Part shown: positions 1 through 6,928 of the stretch, piece by piece
Layout: each line of letters opens with the position of its first letter
Numbering within the stretch: position 1 is the stretch's first letter
Source of the DNA: Vulcanisaeta sp. UBA163
Lineage (GTDB): Archaea > Thermoproteota > Thermoprotei > Thermoproteales > Thermocladiaceae
Direction of reading: 5' to 3'
Assembly (NCBI GenBank): GCA_002496475.1
Contig: DAJV01000081.1
Span: 1-16,660 of the forward strand
Length of the DNA: 16,660 nt
Made by a program: the position numbers and the translations under genes
The notes under the pieces: generated by a model
The model's database searches: none
What the model saw: the letters and a program-made list of their open reading frames with translations, nothing else
What the model was told of the DNA's origin: nothing

Positions 1-1
1 C

Positions 2-133
2 CCATTCTGCAATGCCATGCTTACTGACGCTGCTAGGGTCAAGGGCACGGAGGATAAGGTGAAGATACTAGATATATCAGAGATTGTAAGATCGTCGCTT
101 ATTAAATCCCAGGAGGCTAAGGAAATTCCATGA
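2..133 (+). CDS. C-terminal fragment of an unrecognised protein (5' end outside window)
   Basis: An open frame runs from the window edge (position 2) for 43 codons to a TGA at 131-133. The visible tail is soluble and charged and ends KEIP; it has no membrane segment or metal-binding cysteine cluster (a single Cys at fragment residue 3). I do not recognise the family. The codon use (AGG, ATA) is like that of the following genes, and the frame stops 45 nt before bud32, leaving just enough room for that gene's promoter. It could be spurious, but both other frames on this strand close early and a same-strand gene upstream of bud32 is plausible. Confidence 0.5.
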   Translation, partial: PFCNAMLTDAARVKGTEDKVKILDISEIVRSSLIKSQEAKEIP

Positions 134-145
134 TATGATTAATGT

Positions 146-157
146 AAAAATTATTTA
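146..157 (+). promoter_or_regulatory. TATA box of bud32
   Basis: The A/T-rich run AAAAATTATTTA is centred about 27 nt before the TTG start at 179, the spacing expected for an archaeal TATA box serving a leaderless mRNA. Assigned from sequence and spacing only. Confidence 0.45.
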
Positions 158-178
158 CCCCAAGGCTTTGATTCATTT

Positions 179-853
179 TTGGTGAACCGTAAGATAATCG
201 CTATTGGGGCGGAGGCTGTTCTTTACCTGGAGTATTGGTTAGGATTAACTGTTCTTGTTAAGGAGAGGAGACCGAAGGGTTATAGGAGGATTGAGTTTGA
301 TAATTATATTCGCAGAACGAGGACGATTAATGAGGCGAGGACCATGATAAGGACCAGGGAGCTTGGTATACCTGTACCTAGGGTTTATGATGTTGATCCG
401 GTTAACATGAGGATCAGGATGGAGTACCTTAATGGGGTACCGTTGGTTAGTTTATTAATGAGTAGTGGTGATGAAGCCAGTAATGTTGTTATTAATTACA
501 TAAGGGTTATGGGTAATTACATTGGTATGCTGCATAGGAATGGCATATTACATGGAGATCCAACACTTGCCAATGCATTAATTGTTGAGGGTAAGTTATA
601 CCTCATAGACTTTGGCTTGTCGGAGATCCTCGGCAGGGCACCCACGAGGCAGGATGCCAAGATACTGTATAAGTTGGCCCTTGATCTCAATGTAACCCTG
701 AGATCACTTGAAGCGTTATGCAAGGACCAAAGTCAGTTACTATTTACGGAGTTCCTTAATGGTTATAAAGACACCATTGGTTCTGAATTGGCGAGTAGGG
801 TTCAGGCAATGGTTAATAGGATAAGGAAGATGGTTAGGTACGCCGTTAGGTAA
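179..853 (+). CDS. bud32: KEOPS complex kinase/ATPase Bud32
   Basis: Bud32 is the small RIO/piD261-like kinase of the KEOPS complex, which with Kae1, Pcc1 and Cgi121 makes the universal tRNA modification t6A; its ATPase activity supports Kae1. The 224-residue length fits a stand-alone archaeal Bud32. Visible motifs: a minimal N-lobe with the ATP-anchoring lysine K28 in VKERRPKGYR, the helix glutamate E52 in NEARTM, the catalytic loop HGDPTLAN (H125-N132; the usual form is HGDxTxSN, so Ser is Ala here), and the metal-binding IDFGLSE around D144. The glycine-rich loop is reduced to GAEA, normal for Bud32. It is not fused to Kae1, unlike in many methanogens. The start is TTG 179 or GTG 182; the upstream TATA-like box fits either. 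A second KEOPS subunit (Pcc1-like) lies about 6 kb away. Confidence 0.9.
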   Translation: MVNRKIIAIGAEAVLYLEYWLGLTVLVKERRPKGYRRIEFDNYIRRTRTINEARTMIRTRELGIPVPRVYDVDPVNMRIRMEYLNGVPLVSLLMSSGDEASNVVINYIRVMGNYIGMLHRNGILHGDPTLANALIVEGKLYLIDFGLSEILGRAPTRQDAKILYKLALDLNVTLRSLEALCKDQSQLLFTEFLNGYKDTIGSELASRVQAMVNRIRKMVRYAVR

Positions 854-882
854 TTGTTTCCGTTCCTTAACGAACAAATAAG

Positions 883-890
883 CTTTAAAA
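883..890 (+). promoter_or_regulatory. TATA box of rpsO
   Basis: CTTTAAAA, preceded by an A/G-rich stretch that could be a BRE, is centred about 26 nt before the GTG at 912, implying a leaderless S15 transcript independent of bud32. Confidence 0.55.
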
Positions 891-911
891 GTTCTCTTAG
901 TATCGTTAGGC

Positions 912-1364
912 GTGCCTCACCGTAGTAGGCATAAGCATGGTAGGAGCGTAAGTACAAGGCCTGTGTCTAAGGTAACGCCATCATGGGTTTCGTACACGCA
1001 GGAGGAGGTTGAACAACTAGTCATTGAGTTAGCCAAGAGGGGTTTCTCACCATCAATGATCGGCATAATACTTAGGGATCAGTACGGAATACCACTCATA
1101 AAGCCTATCCTTGGTAAGACGATAACGAAGATCCTTGAGGAGCACGACCTAGCTCCGCAAATTCCTGAGGACCTTATGAACATAATCAGGAAGGCCGTGA
1201 GGATCAGGAAGCACCTTGAGGAGCATCCGAAGGACTTGAGCGCAAAGAGGGGCTTGAACCTCGTTGAGTCCAAGATACATAGGTTAGTCAAGTACTATAA
1301 GCGTGTTGGTAAGTTGCCGCAGGACTTCGTATACACACCGGAGGCATTTTCAATGCTTGCATAG
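912..1364 (+). CDS. rpsO: 30S ribosomal protein S15 (uS15; archaeal S13e-like)
   Basis: uS15 binds 16S rRNA at the central-domain three-way junction and is a primary assembly protein of the small subunit. The 150-residue length and the N-terminal extension starting MPHRSRHKHG are typical of archaeal/eukaryotic S15 (S13e); the bacterial protein is about 89 residues. Family features seen: the extension helices around residues 30-75 (a GFSPSMIGIILRDQYGIP segment followed by a KITKILEEHDLAP-like segment) and the conserved C-terminal block with KRGLNLVESKIHRLVKYYKRVGKLP. The start is GTG 912, supported by a well-placed TATA box. In many archaea this gene sits beside the RecJ/GAN, Pcc1 and S3Ae genes; here those lie 5-7 kb away on the other strand. 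Confidence 0.96.
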   Translation: MPHRSRHKHGRSVSTRPVSKVTPSWVSYTQEEVEQLVIELAKRGFSPSMIGIILRDQYGIPLIKPILGKTITKILEEHDLAPQIPEDLMNIIRKAVRIRKHLEEHPKDLSAKRGLNLVESKIHRLVKYYKRVGKLPQDFVYTPEAFSMLA

Positions 1365-1420
1365 TTTTAATCAATAATATTTTAATGAATAGGTTGGTTT
1401 CGCCTCCCAATGGGCTTAGG

Positions 1421-1435
1421 TTATTTTCAATTTTT
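1421..1435 (+). terminator. T-rich terminator downstream of rpsO
   Basis: Two T-tracts (TTATTTTC, then AATTTTT) lie about 57-71 nt past the rpsO stop and just before the convergent UPF0179 gene. Archaeal RNA polymerase terminates at oligo-T stretches without needing a hairpin, so this is a reasonable terminator for the + strand. Weak, since the whole intergenic stretch is A/T-rich. Confidence 0.35.
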
Positions 1436-1440
1436 GCATA

Positions 1441-1896
1441 TTAATCAAGTGGTATGACTTCTGCCAGTACGTAATTCTCATTATTGCATTTTATCCTGCC
1501 AGTCTCCCTAACTATCTTTACCTTGGTGCCTTCCTTAAGCACTTGCTCATTTGGTAAATACCTCTTTACATTATCACACGCGACATCTGACTTGGCGTAG
1601 GTTATTACTACCCCCTCGATAAATAGCTTTGCGGGAACGGGGATTATTAACGGCAATTCTTCGGCAATTATCGGAACCACCTCCTCGCCCGTCAAGAGGC
1701 ACTTGTTGGTCTGCGGCAGGCCAACGTGCTTAACCTCAACAACCCTATAAACCCTACCTGGCTTAAGTCTCGATACACATAGGTTAAATAATTTGCACCG
1801 CTTACACTCATCAGGTATTGAGTATAGTCTAAAGTTTTTTCCAACAATGGCCTGCTCCTTACTTATTAAGGTCATTATTCGCTTTGCTTCCATCAC
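1441..1896 (-). CDS. UPF0179 family protein (conserved archaeal, cysteine-rich)
   Basis: A 151-residue soluble protein matching the archaeal UPF0179 family, whose function is unknown. It has six cysteines: C31, C34 and C40 in the block CKRCKLFNLC, then C66 in KCLLTGEE, C107 in VACDN and C137 near the C-terminus. The clustering suggests a metal or Fe-S site; that is inference. It has no signal peptide or membrane helix. Its 5' end overlaps the M42 peptidase stop: the stop TGA lies inside GTGATG, so translation could begin at GTG 1896 or at ATG 1893, in either case by coupling or reinitiation in one operon. Pairing with an aminopeptidase does not by itself reveal a function. Confidence 0.8.
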   Translation of the reverse strand: MMEAKRIMTLISKEQAIVGKNFRLYSIPDECKRCKLFNLCVSRLKPGRVYRVVEVKHVGLPQTNKCLLTGEEVVPIIAEELPLIIPVPAKLFIEGVVITYAKSDVACDNVKRYLPNEQVLKEGTKVKIVRETGRIKCNNENYVLAEVIPLD

Positions 1897-2957
1897 CCTT
1901 CACTATTCACTGCCTTATTTCTAATTAGATCAAGATTTAGTAACAACGCCGTGAGTAGTGCCTCCACTTGCCTTAAATCATCAATGTCTATTAACGATGC
2001 CGGTGAGTGTATGTACCTGGCCGGCGTTGATAATACCAGTGACGGTACACCAGTACCATGAACATGGACCACACCTGCATCTGTGCCACCATAGGGATTA
2101 ACCTGCAATTGATACTTAATGCCATTAGACTCCGCCAACTCCAGGGCAGTTGACAATAACCTGGGATTAGCTATCATAGACCTATCAAAGGCCCTAAGCG
2201 CTACTCCACCGCCGATTCTCGTAATCCATAACTCCTCACTACTGGCAGGAACATCAGCAGCCACCGTGGTCTCAATAATAAAGGCCAGGTGTGGATTTAC
2301 CTGGTTAACCACCGCATTTATACCCCTAAGACCAACCTCCTCCTGTGTATTCCACGTGAAGTATATGGACACATCACCACCGACTTTACCCTTAATGCCC
2401 CTCAGGGTATCTATCAGGGCGGTACAGCCAACCCTATTATCAAAGGCCTTACCGATTACTACGGAACCTCTTTGCCTGAAATCACCTGCGAAGGTACCTG
2501 GAGAACCTGGAATTAAACCACTCTTCAATGCCTCATCCCTATTATTGAAGCCCGCGTCAACATACAACTCCTCAAATTTTGATGGTGGTTTCTCCCTACG
2601 TAGATGTGGGGGATCAACGCCGACAACGCCGATGACATCCCCATTCCTACCCATAAACACCAATTCCTTATCTAGAAGAACCCAGGGGTCCAAGCCGCCT
2701 ATCGGTACTATCCTCAGGAAACCCCTTTGATCAATGTGGGATATCATGACTCCCACCTCATCCATGTGCGCACTAACTAGTACTCTAAATGAACCATTAC
2801 CAACCCTGGCAATTAGGTTGCCCAAATTATCAACCATAACCTCATCTGCGTAATCACTCACGGCCTCTTTAATGACCCTCCTAACCCTGTCCTCAAAGCC
2901 TGAGGGACCTATTTCCATGGATAATCTACTTAGTAATTCTACATCCATATTATACAC
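1893..2957 (-). CDS. M42 family metallo-aminopeptidase (TET-type)
   Basis: M42 peptidases are di-metal (Zn/Co) aminopeptidases that form large tetrahedral (TET) dodecamers in the cytoplasm of thermophilic archaea and trim peptides released by the proteasome. Sequence signs over 354 residues: SAHMDEVG with metal ligand H64 and D66; KAFDNRVG with bridging D173; TQEEVGLRG with catalytic base E206 and ligand E207; E229 in the position usually held by Asp/Glu; GTDA at 291-294; and the last ligand H317 in RYIHSPAS. All key residues are present, so it should be active. Some family members were annotated as endoglucanases (FrvX/CelM); a peptidase is far more likely. The start is GTG 2957 or ATG 2948; a TATA box 24 nt upstream favours GTG. 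It is the first gene of an operon with the UPF0179 gene. Confidence 0.9.
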   Translation of the reverse strand: MYNMDVELLSRLSMEIGPSGFEDRVRRVIKEAVSDYADEVMVDNLGNLIARVGNGSFRVLVSAHMDEVGVMISHIDQRGFLRIVPIGGLDPWVLLDKELVFMGRNGDVIGVVGVDPPHLRREKPPSKFEELYVDAGFNNRDEALKSGLIPGSPGTFAGDFRQRGSVVIGKAFDNRVGCTALIDTLRGIKGKVGGDVSIYFTWNTQEEVGLRGINAVVNQVNPHLAFIIETTVAADVPASSEELWITRIGGGVALRAFDRSMIANPRLLSTALELAESNGIKYQLQVNPYGGTDAGVVHVHGTGVPSLVLSTPARYIHSPASLIDIDDLRQVEALLTALLLNLDLIRNKAVNSEG

Positions 2958-2975
2958 CGTAATGTGTTAACTTAG

Positions 2976-2985
2976 GCTTAAAAAC
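2976..2985 (-). promoter_or_regulatory. TATA box of the M42 peptidase operon
   Basis: On the minus strand the site reads GTTTTTAAGC, centred about 24 nt before GTG 2957. It lies between gap and the peptidase gene, so the peptidase/UPF0179 pair can be transcribed separately from pgk-gap. Confidence 0.5.
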
Positions 2986-2995
2986 TTATCATAAC

Positions 2996-4042
2996 CTAAG
3001 TAAGGTTGTAACTCTTTCCCGTTGTAACTAGGTTAAGCGCACTATCTGTTTTCCTAATGGAGGACCACTTATCAGTTAGCTTAAACATGGCCCTCACAGC
3101 ATCAATGTTCTCAGGAACCACAATACTCTCCTGGTGAACACCCTGCATCAGGAATAACTCATTTTGGAATGCCGTTATTGAATCCTCTATGACAGCATTC
3201 TCCATGACATCACCCCTAAGCCTACCCATGTCCCTAGCCCATTCTATTATTTGTGCCAATGAATCGAATTTCCTGGATGCCGTATTGAACAGTAATATCC
3301 TGGGCGTTTCCTCGAGAACCTTCACAGCCTCACCCCTGGTTATTTGCCCATCAAACTCTATATTCACCATGTGCAGGTGCATCATTGTTGTTGGGACTGC
3401 AACTGCCATGGTCACTACATCCACTGTCGGTATTACAGTCATGACGTCCGGCCCATGATGACTGGGTACAGTTGCTGGATTAAAAACAACGTCATTAATG
3501 GGCCCTTTCTTGAATTCCCTCGGGTCAGCACCCCTCCTTACCAAATAAGCCCTAACTCTCTTTATCCTATAGCCGTGTATTAGGAAGGCGCTTATTAACC
3601 TCGAGAGAGCCGTTGTGTTGCAACTAACGACCCTAACAAACCTTCTTCCAACGGCCATATCATAATTAGCAAGCGCATTAAAGCTTATATCAGCAACCTC
3701 AGCCTCCTCACCACCCTGAAATACTGCCCTGAGCCCCATTGGTTCATAGATCTTAACCTTATTCTCCGCACCAACTCCATCAGGTGTGGCGTCTATCACC
3801 ACATCAACGTTCTTGATTAAATCACCAACAGTACCCGCAACCCTAATACCTAGCTTCTCAAACTTATTAATCCTATCATCATAAGTGTATAGCTTTATGC
3901 CCTTGTTAATCGCAATCTCACCCTCATAATCCGGCGTTTGCTTAATAACACCGACGAGTTCCACGTCGTCCATCATCATTATGGCATCGGCAACCCTCTT
4001 CCCAATTGTTCCGTAACCCATTAGTCCGATTCTAACTACCAT
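2996..4042 (-). CDS. gap: Archaeal glyceraldehyde-3-phosphate dehydrogenase (phosphorylating)
   Basis: Catalyses the reversible NAD(P)-dependent interconversion of glyceraldehyde-3-phosphate and 1,3-bisphosphoglycerate. In archaea this phosphorylating enzyme serves mainly gluconeogenesis, alongside GAPN or GAPOR in the catabolic direction (family knowledge). The 348-residue protein is the archaeal class: an N-terminal Rossmann motif GYGTIGK (9-15), catalytic Cys141 in SCNTTALSRL, and a PSHHGPDV segment at 193-200 that probably carries the active-site histidine. The length matches the family (about 335-345). ATG 4042 lies 4 nt after the pgk stop, so both are on one mRNA and probably translationally coupled. 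Making PGK and GAPDH from one transcript puts two consecutive enzymes of the pathway under one promoter. Confidence 0.96.
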   Translation of the reverse strand: MVVRIGLMGYGTIGKRVADAIMMMDDVELVGVIKQTPDYEGEIAINKGIKLYTYDDRINKFEKLGIRVAGTVGDLIKNVDVVIDATPDGVGAENKVKIYEPMGLRAVFQGGEEAEVADISFNALANYDMAVGRRFVRVVSCNTTALSRLISAFLIHGYRIKRVRAYLVRRGADPREFKKGPINDVVFNPATVPSHHGPDVMTVIPTVDVVTMAVAVPTTMMHLHMVNIEFDGQITRGEAVKVLEETPRILLFNTASRKFDSLAQIIEWARDMGRLRGDVMENAVIEDSITAFQNELFLMQGVHQESIVVPENIDAVRAMFKLTDKWSSIRKTDSALNLVTTGKSYNLT

Positions 4043-4046
4043 TTAC

Positions 4047-5258
4047 TCACACCCAAAACCTTGACCTTGATAACTCAAGCGCCTTAATGCCGGGTAAGTG
4101 CGGGTCCGCTAGAAATTGAATAAATGCCCTACCACCAGTGGACACGTGACTTATCCTATTTATTAGCCCGAATTTTCTGGCTGACATTATTGTGTGTCCG
4201 CCACCAATCACGGTGAACTGCGCATTGTCTACCATAGACCTAAAGACCTCCCTGGTACCCCTCGAATACCTCTCCATCTCCACTAGGCCGAGTGGTCCCG
4301 TCATTATTGCAACATCAGCGGACATTAGGTGTTTATTGAATATTTCAATCGTGGCTGGGCCTATGTCTAGCATTGACTGTGCATTACCTGGCTCAACAAC
4401 CTTATCATCAGATTGAACAGCATCCACAGGAAGCACTACGTTATCTCCGAAGACCTTCATTACCTCCAACGCATCATTAATGGTTTCCTGACCAACCTTA
4501 ATATTACTCATTAACTTATTATTGCCGTGTTCCAAGGCCAAAAATAACTGACCAACCAAACCGCCAAGTAACACCTTGCTAATTAACCCCTTGCTTAGAA
4601 GCGTCTTTATTGTCTTCACGGTCTCAGGCACCTTTGCACCACCGGCTATTAACACGGTTAAGACACCTCTGGCGTTCAATACCTTACTTAATGCATTAAC
4701 TTCACTTTCCATAACGAGCCCCATGCAACTCGGTAGTACATAGGGAAAGCCAACAATGCTTGGTTGTGATCTATGAGCGGTGGCAAAGGCATCAAGAATG
4801 AAGTGGTTAAATAATGGCGCTAACCTCGTAACTAGGTAAGTACCTGCAAGCTTTTGGGGTTCGCCTTCAATAATCTCCTCGCTAACGAACCTCAGGTTAT
4901 CTAACATAATCACCTCACCAGGTCTTAACTTGCTTATTTCCTCGCGTGCCTTGGGACCCATTACATCGTCAATGAAGCGGACATTCATACCAAGGTACTT
5001 ACTTAATATCTGCGCATGTTTCTCGAGGGATACGAATTCGGCGTCACCAGGTCTTCCTTGATGAGTGACCACGACAACGGGTAAGCCGGAGTCCACTAGG
5101 TGTTTTATGGTTCTTGAGTGAGCCTCGATCCTGTACTCATCAAGTATTTCACCGGTGTTTTTGTCTATTGGAACGTTCATGTCCACCCTGACCAGAACCC
5201 TACCTTTGCTGCACATGTTTATTGCGGGAAGTGAACTGGGTAAACTGAGTAAACTCAT
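4047..5258 (-). CDS. pgk: Phosphoglycerate kinase
   Basis: Transfers phosphate reversibly between 1,3-bisphosphoglycerate and ADP in glycolysis/gluconeogenesis; cytoplasmic. The 403-residue length fits archaeal PGKs. Motifs in order: the family signature LVRVDMNVP (22-30), THQGRPG (65-71) and MLDNLRF for substrate binding, AFATAHRSQPS, GGAKVPETVKTI, LPVDAV, the hinge-region DIGPATIE, TGPLGL, and the C-terminal nucleotide loop IGGGHTIMSA. The set is complete, so the enzyme should be active. The start is ATG 5258 with a strong TATA box about 27 nt upstream. It is the first gene of the pgk-gap operon and divergent from the Dim2-type gene, with 129 nt between them. Confidence 0.97.
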   Translation of the reverse strand: MSLLSLPSSLPAINMCSKGRVLVRVDMNVPIDKNTGEILDEYRIEAHSRTIKHLVDSGLPVVVVTHQGRPGDAEFVSLEKHAQILSKYLGMNVRFIDDVMGPKAREEISKLRPGEVIMLDNLRFVSEEIIEGEPQKLAGTYLVTRLAPLFNHFILDAFATAHRSQPSIVGFPYVLPSCMGLVMESEVNALSKVLNARGVLTVLIAGGAKVPETVKTIKTLLSKGLISKVLLGGLVGQLFLALEHGNNKLMSNIKVGQETINDALEVMKVFGDNVVLPVDAVQSDDKVVEPGNAQSMLDIGPATIEIFNKHLMSADVAIMTGPLGLVEMERYSRGTREVFRSMVDNAQFTVIGGGHTIMSARKFGLINRISHVSTGGRAFIQFLADPHLPGIKALELSRSRFWV

Positions 5259-5280
5259 ATCACAGAGTTCTATTTGGTAG

Positions 5281-5290
5281 TATATTTAAA
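5281..5290 (-). promoter_or_regulatory. TATA box of the pgk-gap operon
   Basis: Minus-strand TTTAAATATA, centred 27 nt before ATG 5258: a near-ideal crenarchaeal TATA box and a leaderless arrangement. The rest of the divergent intergenic region is A/T-rich with no obvious operator. Confidence 0.6.
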
Positions 5291-5352
5291 ATTTTCTTAC
5301 CATAGTAATAATTATAATTATAAATAATTAGCAAGTCCACGACAAAATCAAG

Positions 5353-5361
5353 TTTTTTAAA
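5353..5361 (+). promoter_or_regulatory. TATA box of the dim2-type gene
   Basis: TTTTTTAAA is centred about 31 nt before ATG 5388, giving a leader of only a few nucleotides. It is oriented divergently from the pgk promoter about 70 nt away. Confidence 0.45.
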
Positions 5362-5387
5362 CCGAAAAGCCGCATGTTAATGGGAAT

Positions 5388-5990
5388 ATGATTAGTGATT
5401 ACATGAAGGGTGGTTTTAGGATTGCAATTGAGAAAAATCGATTAAAGGCAATAAGTGACGCCGCAAAGCTTATTGAGGAGGAATTCGGCGTTAAGTTAAT
5501 TATTGATAGTGACAAGGGCGAAGTTACGATAGTACCAGACAACAATACGAATTTTGATCAATTAATGAAGGCGAAGAATATAATTGAGGCAATATCATAT
5601 GGCTTTGATTATAATGATGCCCAGAACCTAAGGAATGATAACTATACGCTCGAGATCATAGACCTGAGGGATTATGTGGATAAGTACAAGGCCAAACATG
5701 TGAATAGAGTTAAGGCTAGGATAATTGGTGAAGATGGAAGGGCCAAGAGGGTTCTCCAGGAATTAACGGATACAAATATTGTAATTGGTGATAAGTATAT
5801 TGCAATACTTGGCTTTTACGAGAACGTGAAAATCGCAAGGGAGGCCTTGGAAATGCTTATTCGAGGCAGGCAACATGCTACTGTTTACAGGTGGATACAA
5901 AACTGGAGGAGAGAAAATAAGTACAGGGAATTAATGGAGAGACTAAGTAGGTCTTATCAAGAGGGTGGTGAAGGCGAGGATGAAGGCTGA
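5388..5990 (+). CDS. Dim2/Pno1-like KH-domain protein (rRNA processing)
   Basis: Archaeal Dim2 (Pno1/Krr1-like) proteins carry two KH domains, bind the 3' end of 16S rRNA and help late small-subunit maturation (family knowledge). This 200-residue protein has a first KH-like unit at about 9-72, ending in the typical VKLIIDSDKGEVTI strand, and a second at about 105-160 with the GXXG loop GEDG (114-117) in ARIIGEDGRAKRVL. The first unit lacks GXXG: where homologues have it, the sequence reads EKNRLK. The C-terminal part (162-190) matches family blocks such as GRQHATVYRW and is followed by a Gly/Glu tail. The start is ATG 5388; M6 is an alternative. The last 34 nt overlap the convergent S3Ae gene. 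Confidence 0.85.
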   Translation: MISDYMKGGFRIAIEKNRLKAISDAAKLIEEEFGVKLIIDSDKGEVTIVPDNNTNFDQLMKAKNIIEAISYGFDYNDAQNLRNDNYTLEIIDLRDYVDKYKAKHVNRVKARIIGEDGRAKRVLQELTDTNIVIGDKYIAILGFYENVKIAREALEMLIRGRQHATVYRWIQNWRRENKYRELMERLSRSYQEGGEGEDEG

Positions 5991-6625
5991 GTGGCAGCCT
6001 CGGTAATCTTTACCTCCTCTGTAGGCTTTGTCTCACCGCCACCAGTTGGGTACCTCAAGACCTTTATCTTGTAAACCTCAACCTTCCTTAGCGGGTATAT
6101 CCTCTTACCGACGGCGAATAATTGATTACTAATATCGCCATATACCGCGGCCTTTATGAAACCATTAAAGTCAACCTTACTTGATACATCCATTAACGCT
6201 TTTATAAACTCCCTCCTAATAGCCATCTTTTGGCTTGATTTACACCTAGTTGGTGTCATTGCAAGTATTGTGACCCTTAGAACGGCATTGTCTGTGGTAT
6301 TTACGTCCTGGATCAATTGTATGAGGCTTGAACCTCTCCTAATTAGGCTCTTAATGTAATCCCTCGTTAACTCCATACCCTTAAACCTAGTGTACGCCCT
6401 ATCGCCCTCCACTCTGTCTACCTGGAACCTAAGCTTAATGTGTAAGTGACTAAGGTCCTTGGTTATGTCGAATAATGTTATTTCTATCGTCCTTCCAATG
6501 ATACTATTGGGTTCATTAGCAGGGACCTCGCCAATCTCCACTCCGTTAAATAGCGTAGGGGCGTAAATAGTAAACCACTTCTTTATCATCCACTTACCTG
6601 TCTTAGCCTGCTTTTGCGCTGACAC
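5957..6625 (-). CDS. rps3ae: 30S ribosomal protein S3Ae (eS1)
   Basis: eS1/S3Ae is an archaeal/eukaryotic small-subunit protein near the mRNA exit channel. The frame shows the family core: KKWFTIYAP near the start, the IGRTIEITLFDITKDLSHLH block, RFKGMELTRDYIKSLIRRG, and the TPTRCKSSQKMAIRREF stretch. From GTG 6625 the product is 222 residues, starting MSAQKQAKTGKW, which lines up with the short Lys-rich N-termini of crenarchaeal homologues. A TTG at 6646 would add seven residues; it has a GGG-containing Shine-Dalgarno-like stretch but lies upstream of the start site predicted from the TATA box at 6654-6666, so I prefer GTG. The C-terminus is a Ser/Pro-rich tail encoded over the overlap with the convergent Dim2-type gene. 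It follows the pcc1-like gene and may also be co-transcribed with it. Confidence 0.94.
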   Translation of the reverse strand: MSAQKQAKTGKWMIKKWFTIYAPTLFNGVEIGEVPANEPNSIIGRTIEITLFDITKDLSHLHIKLRFQVDRVEGDRAYTRFKGMELTRDYIKSLIRRGSSLIQLIQDVNTTDNAVLRVTILAMTPTRCKSSQKMAIRREFIKALMDVSSKVDFNGFIKAAVYGDISNQLFAVGKRIYPLRKVEVYKIKVLRYPTGGGETKPTEEVKITEAATQPSSSPSPPS

Positions 6626-6653
6626 GGTGGTCTTATCGAGAATCAAAAAACCC

Positions 6654-6666
6654 TTTTTATATTTTT
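6654..6666 (-). promoter_or_regulatory. TATA box of rps3ae, overlapping the pcc1-like stop codon
   Basis: TTTTTATATTTTT, the strongest A/T run here, is centred about 35 nt before GTG 6625 and only 14 nt before TTG 6646. With the usual 25-nt distance to the transcription start, only the GTG start would lie on this transcript. The box covers part of the TAA stop of the preceding gene (6665-6667). Confidence 0.5.
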
Positions 6667-6928
6667 ACCTTCCTGAAATGCTGAGGGAATCCATGAGGAT
6701 CCTTAGGTTCCTAATGAAATCATCAACTGTGTTATAAATACTTAATAACTTCTCGCTATCAATATCATAATTTAGCTCATAAATCAACTGGTTTCCAACA
6801 CATTTAATGCTTGATGTTAGACCTGGCGGTAAATCCCCCTCATCAGGCAATAATGAAAGGAGAGCTGTTTGACAATCCTCGAACGACTTCATTACAATGC
6901 TCAGGGTAACCTTTCCCTTAACCCTCAT
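6665..6928 (-). CDS. KEOPS complex subunit Pcc1-like
   Basis: Pcc1 is the small dimerising subunit of KEOPS, bridging Kae1-containing units in t6A tRNA modification. At 87 residues this matches the size of archaeal Pcc1. The pattern also fits: an N-terminal beta strand (KVTLSIVMKS), a helix leading to LLPDEGDLPPG at about 26-36 (the family has a LLPE-like turn there), two strands around IKCVGNQLIYELNYDI, and a C-terminal helix with NTVDDFIRNLRIL where homologues have a conserved SYLRW-like run. ATG 6928 overlaps the stop of the upstream RecJ/Cdc45-like gene in an ATGA, so the two are translationally coupled. The placement between a RecJ-like gene and S3Ae, as remembered from other archaea, supports the call. 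Sequence identity to Pcc1 is weak by eye. Confidence 0.75.
   Translation of the reverse strand: MRVKGKVTLSIVMKSFEDCQTALLSLLPDEGDLPPGLTSSIKCVGNQLIYELNYDIDSEKLLSIYNTVDDFIRNLRILMDSLSISGR

Noticed and set aside
2119..2730. A 203-codon plus-strand open frame opposite the M42 peptidase gene.
   Set aside because: It is fully antisense to a gene with complete catalytic motifs, and its Ser/Pro/Thr-rich translation is typical of a shadow frame.
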